Part shown: positions 1-7,940 of the stretch, in pieces
How the letters are laid out: each line of letters begins with the position of its first letter
Numbering within the stretch: the first letter of the stretch is position 1
Source: CAVSLM01 sp963728895
GTDB lineage: Bacteria; Pseudomonadota; Gammaproteobacteria; JBBQDK01
DNA: 64,000 nucleotides
Direction of reading: 5' to 3'
NCBI GenBank assembly: GCA_963728895.1
Contig: CAVSLM010000001.1
Span: 868,001-932,000, forward strand
The notes under the pieces: generated by a model
Database searches by the model: none
Seen by the model: only the letters and a program-made list of their open reading frames with translations
What the model was told of the DNA's origin: nothing
Made by a program: the position numbers and the translations under genes

Positions 1-1
1 G

Positions 2-1651
2 CCGGACCAGCTGCGCAATCCGCTGCGCCATCGGTTTCGCGCCGTGCTGTTCGTGGCCGAGGACGCCGCCTCGCGCGTACGCGGCTTTGCCATGCTGCTG
101 CATGCGCCCGATCTGCAATTCTGTTACCTGGAATATCTGTCTGCAGCGCCCGGCACCACCGGTGGCGGAACCGGAAGCGCCCTGTACGAGCGCGTGCGCC
201 AGGAAGCGCGGGCGCTCGGTTGCATCGGACTGTTCTTCGAGGCCTTGCCGGACGATGCAGCGCTTTCTTCCGATCCGGTGATCCGCGCGCAGAACAGCGC
301 ACGGCTGCGCTTCTACGAGCGCTACGGCGCCCGGCCGCTTGCCGGCACTGAATACGAAACACCGCTGACGCCTGGCGGCGACAATCCACCGTACCTGCTC
401 TTCGATGACCTCGGCGGCGGTGTTCCACTCGCGCGCCAGCATGCACGCGCCGTCGTGCGCGCAATCCTCGAACGCAAGTACGGCAAGGTGTGCCCGCGGG
501 AATACATCGAGCGTGTGGTGGCGTCGCTGCGCGATGACCCGGTGCGCCTGCGCGAGCCGCGCTACGTGCGCCGCGAGTCGCGGCGTGGCGTCGAACCGCT
601 CGGCCCCTGTACCCAGAGCATTGCGCTCATCGTCAATGACCGCCACTCCATCCACCACGTGCGCGAGCGCGGCTACGTGCAGTCGCCGGTGCGCATCGAC
701 TCCATATTGAAGGAGATCCTGCCGAGCGGGCTTTTCGAACGGCTGCCGGCCAGGCACTTCCCGGAAGCACACATCCGCGCCGTGCACGACCGAGAGTTCG
801 TCGATTATCTGAAGCGCGCCTGCGCGCGGGTGCCGGCCGGCAAGTCGGTGTATCCCTACGTCTTCCCGGTACGCAATGCCACACGCCCGCCCAGGGAGCT
901 GCCGCTGCGCGCCGGCTACTTCTGCATCGACACCTTCACGCCGCTGAACGCCAACGCCTACCTGGCGGCGATCGGCGCGGTCGACTGTGCGCTCACCGGG
1001 GCGCAGTGCCTGCTCGGGGGCTACCCGCTGGCCTATGCACTGGTGCGACCACCCGGACACCATGCCGAACGGCGCAGCTTCGGTGGCTTTTGCTACTTCA
1101 ACTCCGCCGCGGTGGCGGCGCACTTTCTGAGCCGTTACGGGCGCGTGGCAGTGCTCGACGTCGATTACCATCACGGCAACGGCACACAGGACATTTTTTA
1201 CGCGCGTGGCGACGTGCTCACGGTCTCCCTGCATGGGCATCCCCGTTACACCTATCCGTACTTCAGCGGCTTCGAGGACGAGAAGGGCGTGGATGAGGGC
1301 GGAAACTGCAATCTCAACCTCCCGCTGCCGGAGGGCCTGGACGGCGCGCGCTATCGCGCGGCCCTGGAACGCGCGCTGAAGCGCATCCAACGCTATGCGC
1401 CGGCCTGGCTGGTCGTGTCGCTGGGACTGGATACAGCGCGCGGCGATCCCACCGGTTCGTTCACGCTGGGTGCCAGGGATTTCGAGGAGAACGGCCGGCT
1501 GATCGGCAGCCTGGCCCTGCCCACCTTGGTCGTGCAGGAAGGCGGCTACCGAACCCGCTCGCTCGGCTCGAATGCGCGCACGTTCTTCACCGGATTGTGG
1601 GAGACGGTCACGCGCCAGCACTCGAGTGCGGCGGCCGGCAGTACCCCGTAA
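2..1651 (+). CDS. GNAT acetyltransferase / histone deacetylase-like amidohydrolase fusion (5' end outside window)
   Basis: The reading frame is open back to the first bases, so the true start lies upstream; the first in-window start-like codon is GTG at 44. Counting from that GTG, residues 1-120 look like the C-terminal part of a GNAT fold (acetyl-CoA loop GGGTGSAL near 41-48). Residues about 195-520 are a zinc-dependent histone deacetylase/acetylpolyamine amidohydrolase domain with RPPGHHAE (335-342), LDVDYHHGNGTQ (371-382), GLD and EGGY motifs, which supply the catalytic histidines and zinc ligands. One chain could therefore both add and remove acyl groups, on proteins or polyamines; the substrate is not known. 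It precedes transketolase on the same strand with a 134 bp gap. Confidence 0.85.
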   Translation, partial: PDQLRNPLRHRFRAVLFVAEDAASRVRGFAMLLHAPDLQFCYLEYLSAAPGTTGGGTGSALYERVRQEARALGCIGLFFEALPDDAALSSDPVIRAQNSARLRFYERYGARPLAGTEYETPLTPGGDNPPYLLFDDLGGGVPLARQHARAVVRAILERKYGKVCPREYIERVVASLRDDPVRLREPRYVRRESRRGVEPLGPCTQSIALIVNDRHSIHHVRERGYVQSPVRIDSILKEILPSGLFERLPARHFPEAHIRAVHDREFVDYLKRACARVPAGKSVYPYVFPVRNATRPPRELPLRAGYFCIDTFTPLNANAYLAAIGAVDCALTGAQCLLGGYPLAYALVRPPGHHAERRSFGGFCYFNSAAVAAHFLSRYGRVAVLDVDYHHGNGTQDIFYARGDVLTVSLHGHPRYTYPYFSGFEDEKGVDEGGNCNLNLPLPEGLDGARYRAALERALKRIQRYAPAWLVVSLGLDTARGDPTGSFTLGARDFEENGRLIGSLALPTLVVQEGGYRTRSLGSNARTFFTGLWETVTRQHSSAAAGSTP

Positions 1652-1785
1652 CCTTCGCTAGCTTCTTGACGGCGCCGTGACCGCATCTATGGTTTCAGGA
1701 GCAGCGCCGCCCGGGCCGGGCCCAATGCGTCATCGGGTAGCGACCGAGTTCTCGGCCGGCGTGGTCTGGCTGTCAGGAGGACGAC

Positions 1786-3831
1786 ATGAACGAACCCGCT
1801 GTGTCCCACAAGTTCACCGAGCTGACGATCGAGGAACTGAGCATCGCGACCATCCGCACGCTGGCCATGGACGCGGTACAGCAGGCCGAATCGGGCCATC
1901 CGGGCACGCCCATGGCACTGGCACCGCTCGCCTATGTGCTGTGGACGCGGTTTCTGCGTCACAATCCCGCCAATCCCTCCTGGTTCGACCGCGACCGTTT
2001 CGTTCTGTCCAACGGGCACGCCTGCATGCTGCAGTACGCCATGCTGCACTTGACCGGCTATGATCTGCCGCTGGCGGAGATCAAGCGTTTCCGGCAATGG
2101 GGCAGCCGCGCGCCCGGTCACCCCGAGCTTGGCGTGACCCCGGGTGTGGAGGTCACCACCGGTCCGCTCGGCCAGGGGCTGATGAATGGGCTCGGCATGG
2201 CCATCGCCGAGGCGCACCTCGCCGCCATCTACAACCGCGATGGGCACACGCTGGTCGATCACTACACGTATGTCTTCTGCGGCGACGGCGACCTGATGGA
2301 GGGCGCCTCGCACGAGGCCGGATCGCTGGCCGGCCACTTGGGACTGGGCAAGCTGATCTGCGTGTACGACGACAATCACATCACCATCGATGGCGACACG
2401 GCCCTGGCGTTCTCCGATGACACCGCGCAGCGCTTCAGTGCCTATCACTGGCACGTGCAGAATCTGGGCGATCGCGCCAACGACCTGCAGGCGATCGGAA
2501 CCGCGCTCGCCAATGCCCGCGCCGAACGGGATCGACCCTCGCTGATCCTTCTGCGCTCGCACATCGCCTATGGCGCGCCCGAAGCGCAGGACACTCCGGC
2601 CGCGCACGGTGCACCGCTGGGTGAAGCCGAAGTGCGCCGCACCAAGGAGCGCTACGGCTGGCCGCCGGATGCGCACTTCCTGGTGCCCGAGCGCGTGCTG
2701 GAGCACATGGGGTCGGCGCGTACCCGCGGAGCGGAGCTCGAGGCGCAGTGGTCGAGAACCTGGGCGGAGTATCGCAGCGCCTGCCCCGAGCTCGCGCGGT
2801 GCTTCGAGCAGGCCCTCGCGGGAGCGCTGCCCCAGGGCTGGGACGAAACCCCGTTGTTCGACGGCAAGACGGCGCAGATCGCCACGCGCAGTGCCTCGCA
2901 GCAGGTGCTGAACCAGCTGGCGGAGCGCATTCCCTGGTTGATGGGCGGCAGCGCGGATCTCGCCTCATCCACCAAGGCGGCCATCAGGAACGGCGGGGAT
3001 TTCGAGCGTGGCCATTATGCGGGCCGCAATGTGCACTGGGGCATCCGCGAACACCTCATGTGTGCCGCGGCCTCGGGGATGGCACTGCACGGCGGTATAC
3101 GGCCGTTCGCCTCGACCTTTTTCGTGTTCACGGACTACGCGCGTCCGGCCATCCGGCTGGCGGCATTGATGGGGCTGCCGGTGATCTATGTGCTGACGCA
3201 CGACTCCATCGGCCTGGGTGAAGACGGCCCGACGCATCAGCCCATCGAGCACCTCGCCGCGCTGCGCGCCGTTCCCAACCTGTGCCTGATCCGCCCGGCC
3301 GATGCCAACGAGGTGGTCTACGCCTGGCGTGCAGCCCTTGCGCGGCGCGACGGTCCGACCCTGCTGGTACTCACGCGCCAGGCGCTTCCGGTGCTCGAGC
3401 GCGAGCACAATGCCCCTGCGCAGGGCGTGTTGCGGGGTGCCTATGTGCTGCGCCGTGAGCAGGGTGAGCGGCCCGACGTTGTTCTGATCGCCAGCGGCTC
3501 GGAGGTGCAGGTTGCGCTCGTTGCCCAGGGCCGGCTCGCCACCGCCGACGGCATCGATGCGCGTGTCGTGAGCATGCCCAGCTGGGAGCTGTTCCGCGAG
3601 CAGGGCGCCGACTACCGCGAGCAGGTGCTGCCGCCGGCAATCGGTGCGCGGGTCGCGGTGGAGGCAGGCGCGACCCAGGGCTGGTGCGAGTGGGTGGGCG
3701 AGCGGGGTGCGGTGATCGGCATGACCCGCTTCGGTGCCAGCGCGCCGGGCGCCGAGCTGATGGAACGCTTCGGCTTCACTGCCGAGCAGGTCGTAAAGCG
3801 GTGCCGCGAGTTGCTGCAGGGCACCGGCTGA
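1786..3831 (+). CDS. tkt: transketolase
   Basis: Thiamine-diphosphate enzyme of the pentose phosphate and Calvin pathways that moves two-carbon ketol units between sugar phosphates in the cytoplasm. The 681 residues are full length. The N-terminal ThDP-binding domain shows SGHPGTPMALAPL (36-48), VTTGPLGQG (123-131) and GDGDLMEG (166-173, the diphosphate/Mg loop); the pyrimidine-binding domain shows DSIGLGEDGPTHQPIEHLA with the conserved Glu. The start is supported by AGGAGG at 1775-1780, five bases upstream of the ATG. No phosphoribulokinase or RuBisCO lies nearby, so the sequence does not decide between heterotrophic and autotrophic use. Confidence 0.97.
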   Translation: MNEPAVSHKFTELTIEELSIATIRTLAMDAVQQAESGHPGTPMALAPLAYVLWTRFLRHNPANPSWFDRDRFVLSNGHACMLQYAMLHLTGYDLPLAEIKRFRQWGSRAPGHPELGVTPGVEVTTGPLGQGLMNGLGMAIAEAHLAAIYNRDGHTLVDHYTYVFCGDGDLMEGASHEAGSLAGHLGLGKLICVYDDNHITIDGDTALAFSDDTAQRFSAYHWHVQNLGDRANDLQAIGTALANARAERDRPSLILLRSHIAYGAPEAQDTPAAHGAPLGEAEVRRTKERYGWPPDAHFLVPERVLEHMGSARTRGAELEAQWSRTWAEYRSACPELARCFEQALAGALPQGWDETPLFDGKTAQIATRSASQQVLNQLAERIPWLMGGSADLASSTKAAIRNGGDFERGHYAGRNVHWGIREHLMCAAASGMALHGGIRPFASTFFVFTDYARPAIRLAALMGLPVIYVLTHDSIGLGEDGPTHQPIEHLAALRAVPNLCLIRPADANEVVYAWRAALARRDGPTLLVLTRQALPVLEREHNAPAQGVLRGAYVLRREQGERPDVVLIASGSEVQVALVAQGRLATADGIDARVVSMPSWELFREQGADYREQVLPPAIGARVAVEAGATQGWCEWVGERGAVIGMTRFGASAPGAELMERFGFTAEQVVKRCRELLQGTG

Positions 3832-3849
3832 AGCGCTCCACCGCCGGCT

Positions 3850-3925
3850 CGCCCGCCGGCTTCGCCGGCCGGACACACGCGCTCAGCGCCGGCAGCCGGG
3901 ATCCCGGTGAGATATGCGGGCCGGG
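3850..3925. repeat. GC-rich hairpins and REP-like sequence after tkt
   Basis: Just downstream of the tkt stop lies a hairpin GCCGGC-TTC-GCCGGC (3855-3869), then the palindrome CCGGGATCCCGG (3896-3907) followed by GTGAGATATGCGGGCC. The second part resembles the hairpin at 16419-16451 and the ends of the larger repeats at 29.2 and 56.3 kb. There is no T run, so it is not a classical terminator, though it could stabilise or terminate the tkt transcript. Confidence 0.5.
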
Positions 3926-4062
3926 TGGCGGTGCAACCACTGCGGCGGGCAACGCTGCAGGGTTCGGGACATGGTCTAGACTCAGAGGCGTGTGCGCGGC
4001 CAGCCCCGGTCGTGGAGACCAGACAATAGACGTTGACGCGCGGACCGACTGCGGAAACGGCA

Positions 4063-4584
4063 ATGAAGCTCAAGGGCAGATGCGTGGCGATGCTCGCGGA
4101 AGATCTCTACGAGGACCTGGAGCTGTGGTATCCGGTGTACCGGCTCCGGGAGGCCGGGGCACAGGTCACGGTACTCGGAACCGGGGAAGCACACTACCGC
4201 GGCAAGCACGGATTACCCGTCCAGGCAGATCTTCCTGTCGGCGAAGCCGTTCCCACCGACTTCGACGCAGTGGTGGTGCCGGGAGGCTATGCCCCGGACC
4301 GCATGCGCCGGGATGCGACCCTGCTCCAGTTCGTGCGCGCGATGTTCGATCGCGGAGGCATCGTGGCCTTCATCTGCCACGGGGGCTGGGTGCCGATTTC
4401 AGCGGGCATTGTCGAGGGCAAGGAGGTCACGTCCTTTCACTCCATACGGGACGATTTGCAGAACGCGGGCGCCTTGTGGGTGGACAGGGAAGTGGTGCGT
4501 GATGGCAACCTGATCTCCAGCCGAACGCCGGCCGACCTGCCGGCGTTTTGCCGCACCATCATCGCGGCCATCGCCGAACGTTGA
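4063..4584 (+). CDS. DJ-1/PfpI family protein
   Basis: Class I glutamine amidotransferase-like fold of the DJ-1/PfpI superfamily, 173 residues. The nucleophile elbow is visible as FICHGGW (Cys105-His106), and an acidic residue lies early in LAEDLYEDLE (13-20). Members act as stress-protective glyoxalases/deglycases, hydrolases or chaperones; which of these applies cannot be told from sequence. The ATG at 4063 is preferred over an in-frame TTG at 4033 because family similarity begins there. It is monocistronic in appearance, with REP-like hairpins upstream. Confidence 0.88.
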   Translation: MKLKGRCVAMLAEDLYEDLELWYPVYRLREAGAQVTVLGTGEAHYRGKHGLPVQADLPVGEAVPTDFDAVVVPGGYAPDRMRRDATLLQFVRAMFDRGGIVAFICHGGWVPISAGIVEGKEVTSFHSIRDDLQNAGALWVDREVVRDGNLISSRTPADLPAFCRTIIAAIAER

Positions 4585-4697
4585 CGCCCTGGTCTGTCCG
4601 CCATTTCCCGCGCCGCGGGTCTGAAACGTCGCACTCACCGGTGACGGAGCCGGACGGGTGGCATGGATGGGAGTAACGAGCCAGTAGAGGGAGCCAC

Positions 4698-5156
4698 ATG
4701 GGTTTGTTCGGACGCAAGCGGCGTCGCGACAGCAGGGCCGCCACCACGCCGTCAGCCATACGGGCGGCGCTGCAGGAGCTCGACATGTTCATGCAGGCCT
4801 CGCTCCTGCTGGTTGATCGCCGGCTGCTGGAGCAGGAGGCCACTTCGCGCGCAGCGCGGTGGTATTTGATCGGCGCGGCGGAAAAGCTGGCGCGGCGCCG
4901 GCATCTTGATCGCGATGCATTCCTGTCCGCCGCCCTGGTCGGTTCCGTAAATCTCAAAGTGCCCGTCGCAGAGGTCGACGATTGGCTGCGGGCGGCGCGC
5001 AGCGTGGGACAGCGGGCGCCCGGCGATTCCGCCTCGCCGGAGCGCGAGGCGCTGGATGAGGGTAGCAGCGTGCTGGAGCAATGGCTGTCGGGCCAGGACA
5101 ACAACTCGCCGATGCGCCTCAGTCAGCTGGTCCACGAGTGGCGCGAGAGCCGGTAG
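4698..5156 (+). CDS. hypothetical protein, 152 aa
   Basis: I do not recognise a family. The start is supported by GAGGGAG seven bases upstream of the ATG. The protein begins with a very basic stretch (MGLFGRKRRRDSR), followed by a probably all-helical, charged body (LQELDMFMQASLLLVDRRLLEQEATSRAARWYL and onward) and an acidic tail. No signal peptide, membrane segment or cysteine cluster is visible. It is likely a cytoplasmic helical protein, possibly nucleic-acid associated because of the basic N-terminus; that is only inference. Confidence 0.7.
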   Translation: MGLFGRKRRRDSRAATTPSAIRAALQELDMFMQASLLLVDRRLLEQEATSRAARWYLIGAAEKLARRRHLDRDAFLSAALVGSVNLKVPVAEVDDWLRAARSVGQRAPGDSASPEREALDEGSSVLEQWLSGQDNNSPMRLSQLVHEWRESR

Positions 5157-5354
5157 CCTGCGTATCCCGGGGGGCGGCGGGACAGCGTCACGGAATGACC
5201 CAAGGGTACGTTCGTTGAATGCAGCAGCGACGGCGCGTAGTGGCATATCGCATGCCCAGGCCGTATCGCGTTCTTCGATCTGCACCGGCATCCGGGCTGG
5301 GATCGCGGTGAGAGATCGGCGGGCGCCGGTCGCATGATCCGGGATGGCCGCAGC

Positions 5355-5519
5355 TCAGGTGTACCTCCGGGAAATCAGCGCGTCCAGGGAAAGCTTACCC
5401 GGGGCCTGCAGCAGCAGCAAACCCCAGAGCCGATGGTCGTGCAGGCCGGCGGCGTTGAGTTCCGGATAGGACACGACGGCGATGATGTTGAACACTTCGC
5501 TGGCGGTGATGCTATTCAT
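5355..5519 (-). pseudogene. DoxX-family remnant at the end of the bufferin operon
   Basis: A 54-codon frame starting with ATG at 5519 contains IAVVSYPELNAAG, then LHDHRLWGLLLL and GPGKLSLDALISRRY. To me this reads as the last third of a DoxX-family membrane protein, normally about 130-160 residues with four membrane helices. DoxX genes often close bufferin operons after bufC. The first helices are missing and residues between LLLL and APGKLSLD seem lost, so it is probably a decayed copy. It lies 45 bp after bufC on the same strand. Assignment rests on recall of the C-terminal DoxX pattern. Confidence 0.5.
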
Positions 5520-5564
5520 GTGTAGTTCCCCGATGTGGTCCGTAGAAGGTGCGGGACGCGCCAC

Positions 5565-6335
5565 TCACAGCCGCACGCCCGTAAGGGTGCCGTGGAGCAG
5601 CTGCCGGTGCAGCACCGGTTGCAGATCGAAGGTGGAATCGGCGGCGAGGGCGCCGGCACAGGCCGCCCCAAGCGTCTCCCCCGCCGCGAGCGCGGCGAGC
5701 AATGCAAACTCTCCGGGTTGCAGCAGCTCGGCAACGGTCTCCAGGCCGTGGCGGACGAGCAGCAGCCGTTGTGCGCCCTCTTCGAGGGCGACGATCTGGT
5801 CGGCGCCTGCATCGTCCTGATTGGCCTTCCAGATGCTCAAGACCGGATAAGCGGAGTGCAGGAGTCGGCACGCCGGCTGCACGGCGAAGCGCAGCGCCGG
5901 GTATTGCTCGGGTGGAAAGGCGCGCAGGGTGCGTGGGTCGAGCCCGGACTGCACATCGGCCTGATAGAGTTCGTGCCACGCCCATTCCAGACGCGCGACG
6001 TCGGGCAGGTAGGGCAGGGTCGATGCCGGAGCGAAAGTGCCGAGAAAATCCGCGAAGGGGGCGCCGAATTCGCTTAGGTTTGCGCAGCGCGAAGGGTGCG
6101 GGGCAAGAAGGTGGTGGGTGGCAAAAGCGAAGAAGCCATTTCCGACCAGCCGCCGCACCACCGGATAGCTGTCCTGCGGCGCCTCGGTCAGGTTCAGGCG
6201 GGTGTTGTTTCGGTAAATCTGCAGGCGCTGCGTGGCCTCGAGCCCCTCGGGCCGCAGCAATGGAACGGCCGCGTCTGGGTTGCCGTCGAACACGGCCGCA
6301 GCCATGGCGAGCTGAAGTTCACGCAGCGCGTGCAT
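5565..6335 (-). CDS. bufC: BufC-like DUF2063 protein, bufferin maturation partner
   Basis: 256-residue DUF2063/HvfC family protein, the partner of MNIO (DUF692) enzymes in which it recognises and delivers the precursor peptide. The N-terminal half has the family pattern LQIYRNNTRLNLTEAPQDSYPVVRRLVGNGFFAFATHHLL and the middle has LPYLPDVARLEWAWHELYQA. The start is set at the ATG at 6335 because the frame upstream has no family similarity. It overlaps the last 17 bp of bufB, implying translational coupling, and lies downstream of bufA and bufB in one minus-strand operon. The gene itself appears intact. Confidence 0.87.
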   Translation of the reverse strand: MHALRELQLAMAAAVFDGNPDAAVPLLRPEGLEATQRLQIYRNNTRLNLTEAPQDSYPVVRRLVGNGFFAFATHHLLAPHPSRCANLSEFGAPFADFLGTFAPASTLPYLPDVARLEWAWHELYQADVQSGLDPRTLRAFPPEQYPALRFAVQPACRLLHSAYPVLSIWKANQDDAGADQIVALEEGAQRLLLVRHGLETVAELLQPGEFALLAALAAGETLGAACAGALAADSTFDLQPVLHRQLLHGTLTGVRL

Positions 6336-7190
6336 GGCATTGCTCACGGATGCGATCGGCGTGCTGCGCCTCTTCCAGGAGTTGCTGCAGCGGCGGAAGG
6401 TCCGAGTCCCACTCGATGAGCGTCGGCGCGGGGAAAAGGCGCACTGCATCGCGATACAGCCGCCACACCGGCTCGGCCACGGGACGGCTGTGGGTATCGA
6501 CGAGGATTTCCCCTGCTTCGCAGCGCTGCACGCTGAAGCCTGCGAGGTGCAGTTCCTGGACCCGCTCGGCCGGGAGTGCCTGCAGATAGGTTCGTGCATC
6601 GAAGCCGTGGTTGACGGCGTTCACGTGGACGTTGTTGACATCGAGCAGGATGCCACAGCCGCTGCGCCGTGCCACCTCGGCGAGGAACTCCCATTCGGGC
6701 AGCACCGAGGCGCGGTATTGCAGGTAGCTGGACACGTTTTCAATGAGGATGTGCCGGCCCAGGTAATCCTGCACCCGGCTGATGCGTTCGGCGATGTGAC
6801 ACAACGCCTCTTCGGTGTGCGGCAACGGGACCAGGTCGTGCAGGTGGCGACCCTGCACGGATATGCCCACGACAGGTGTTCGGAGACCAGGAACGGATCG
6901 ACGCGCTCTGCCAGCGCGCGCAACCGCGCGAGGTGGTGCATGTCCAGCGGGTCGGTGGAGCCCAGGGAGAGGTCGACACCGTGCAGGCTGAGCGGGTAGT
7001 GGGTGCGGACCCGTTCCAGGAGCTCCAGGGGACGACCGGCTCCGAAGTAGTTTTCGCTATGTACCTCCACGAATCCCAGTGCCGGAAGCGTTTGCAGCAG
7101 CTCGCCGTAGTGCGGGGTACGCAGGCCGATCCCGGCTTGCGCCGGAACCGGCCCTGCACTGCGGCTGCCTGTGTCAGCAGGCCTCGGCAT
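6319..7190 (-). pseudogene. bufB: BufB-like MNIO (DUF692) enzyme, interrupted by a one-base frameshift
   Basis: Multinuclear non-heme iron-dependent oxidase of the DUF692 family, which in characterised bufferin systems converts precursor cysteines to thiooxazoles. The first half (ATG at 7190) reads HYGELLQT, EVHSENYFGAG, HGVDLSLGS and LVSEHLSW. The second half, one frame over, reads GRHLHDLVPLPHTEEAL, IENVSSYLQY, LDVNNVHVNAVNHGFDA and DTHSRPV. The switch falls at 6866-6868, where a run of three C (GGG on the coding strand) would restore the frame if it had four. Corrected length is 290 residues, normal for the family. This is either a consensus error or a recent knockout. It starts 11 bp after bufA. 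Confidence 0.85.
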
Positions 7191-7201
7191 CGCCTTCGCG
7201 C

Positions 7202-7468
7202 TCAGGCGCCCGGCTTGCTGGTCGAGCCACCCACGATCTTGTCGCAAGTCCCCTTGGGCAGATAGATCCAGGCATCCGCCTGGCGATCCTCCACGGAGTG
7301 CCCGGCACAGGCATTGTGCGCGGTCTGGCAGTCGTTCTTGCCCGCCTTGACGACGCCGTAGCACTTTTCCGGCTGGTTGGCGGCGGCCGCCTGACCGGCC
7401 GCCGCGATCAGTCCCAGGGACAGCACGCCGGCAAGTGCGGAATGGATCATGGCATTCGAGTCTTTCAT
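7202..7468 (-). CDS. bufA: BufA-like DUF2282 precursor (putative bufferin)
   Basis: Small secreted precursor of 88 residues. It has a signal peptide (hydrophobic stretch SALAGVLSLGLIAAAGQAAAA, about residues 10-30) and a mature part with four cysteines in the DUF2282 spacing: EKCYGVVKAGKNDCQ, NACAGHS and KGTCDKIVGG. In studied bufferins these cysteines are modified by the MNIO enzyme and the product binds copper or other metals in the periplasm. It is the first gene of the bufA-bufB-bufC order. The start is the ATG at 7468, with an alternative at 7450 giving a shorter n-region; neither has a clear Shine-Dalgarno sequence. Confidence 0.87.
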   Translation of the reverse strand: MKDSNAMIHSALAGVLSLGLIAAAGQAAAANQPEKCYGVVKAGKNDCQTAHNACAGHSVEDRQADAWIYLPKGTCDKIVGGSTSKPGA

Positions 7469-7487
7469 GTTTGTGAGCCATTGCGAG

Positions 7488-7931
7488 ATGTTCGGCACCA
7501 CGGAACGGGAGGCAGTCGGTGCGGCGTTTCTCGAGGACCTGGGCGATGCCGACTGCGATCTGGCGCGGCGCATGCGCAACGCTCTGTCGCGCCCGCCGCA
7601 CCGCTGCGCGTTCGAAAAGCCCTTCAACGATCAGCTGCTGATCGATCGTGTGCAGCGCTCGATCGAGCTCGATCGCGAAGCGCGGCGCCGGCGCGCGGGT
7701 GAGCTGGAGGCACGGCTGGCGCGCCTGACGCCGCGCGAGCGTCAAGTGCTGGAGCGGGTGGTGGCGGGCCAGCTGAACAAGGTGATTGCTGCGCAGCTCG
7801 GGCTCAGTATCCGCACCGTGGAGATCCATCGCGCGCGGGCCATGGAGAAGCTGGAAGGCCGCTCCATGAGCGAGCTGATGCAACGGGCGGCCGAAGCGGG
7901 GCTGACCGACGCGCCGGCGCAGAACGCCTGA
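7488..7931 (+). CDS. FixJ/NarL-type LuxR regulator lacking a receiver domain
   Basis: The C-terminal half is a clear LuxR helix-turn-helix: LTPRERQVLERVVAG, LNKVIAAQLGLSIRTVEIHRARAMEKL. Ahead of it stands FEKPFNDQLLIDRVQRSIELD, which is the last helix of a FixJ-type receiver domain. The rest of the receiver, with the phosphorylated Asp and its surrounding motif, is absent and replaced by about 45 unrelated residues. It is probably a truncated gene whose DNA-binding domain could still work unregulated. The open frame runs upstream over the bufA start; the ATG at 7488 avoids that overlap. It is divergent from bufABC. Confidence 0.6.
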   Translation: MFGTTEREAVGAAFLEDLGDADCDLARRMRNALSRPPHRCAFEKPFNDQLLIDRVQRSIELDREARRRRAGELEARLARLTPRERQVLERVVAGQLNKVIAAQLGLSIRTVEIHRARAMEKLEGRSMSELMQRAAEAGLTDAPAQNA

Positions 7932-7940
7932 AACGGCGGG

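Noticed and set aside
1687..2706. 339-codon minus-strand frame
   Set aside because: Antisense to transketolase, no family character; typical of GC-rich shadow frames.
5285..5325. Sequence resembling a repeat end (GGGATCGCGGTGAGAGATC)
   Set aside because: Similarity to the REP family is weak and no clear hairpin is formed; not enough to call.
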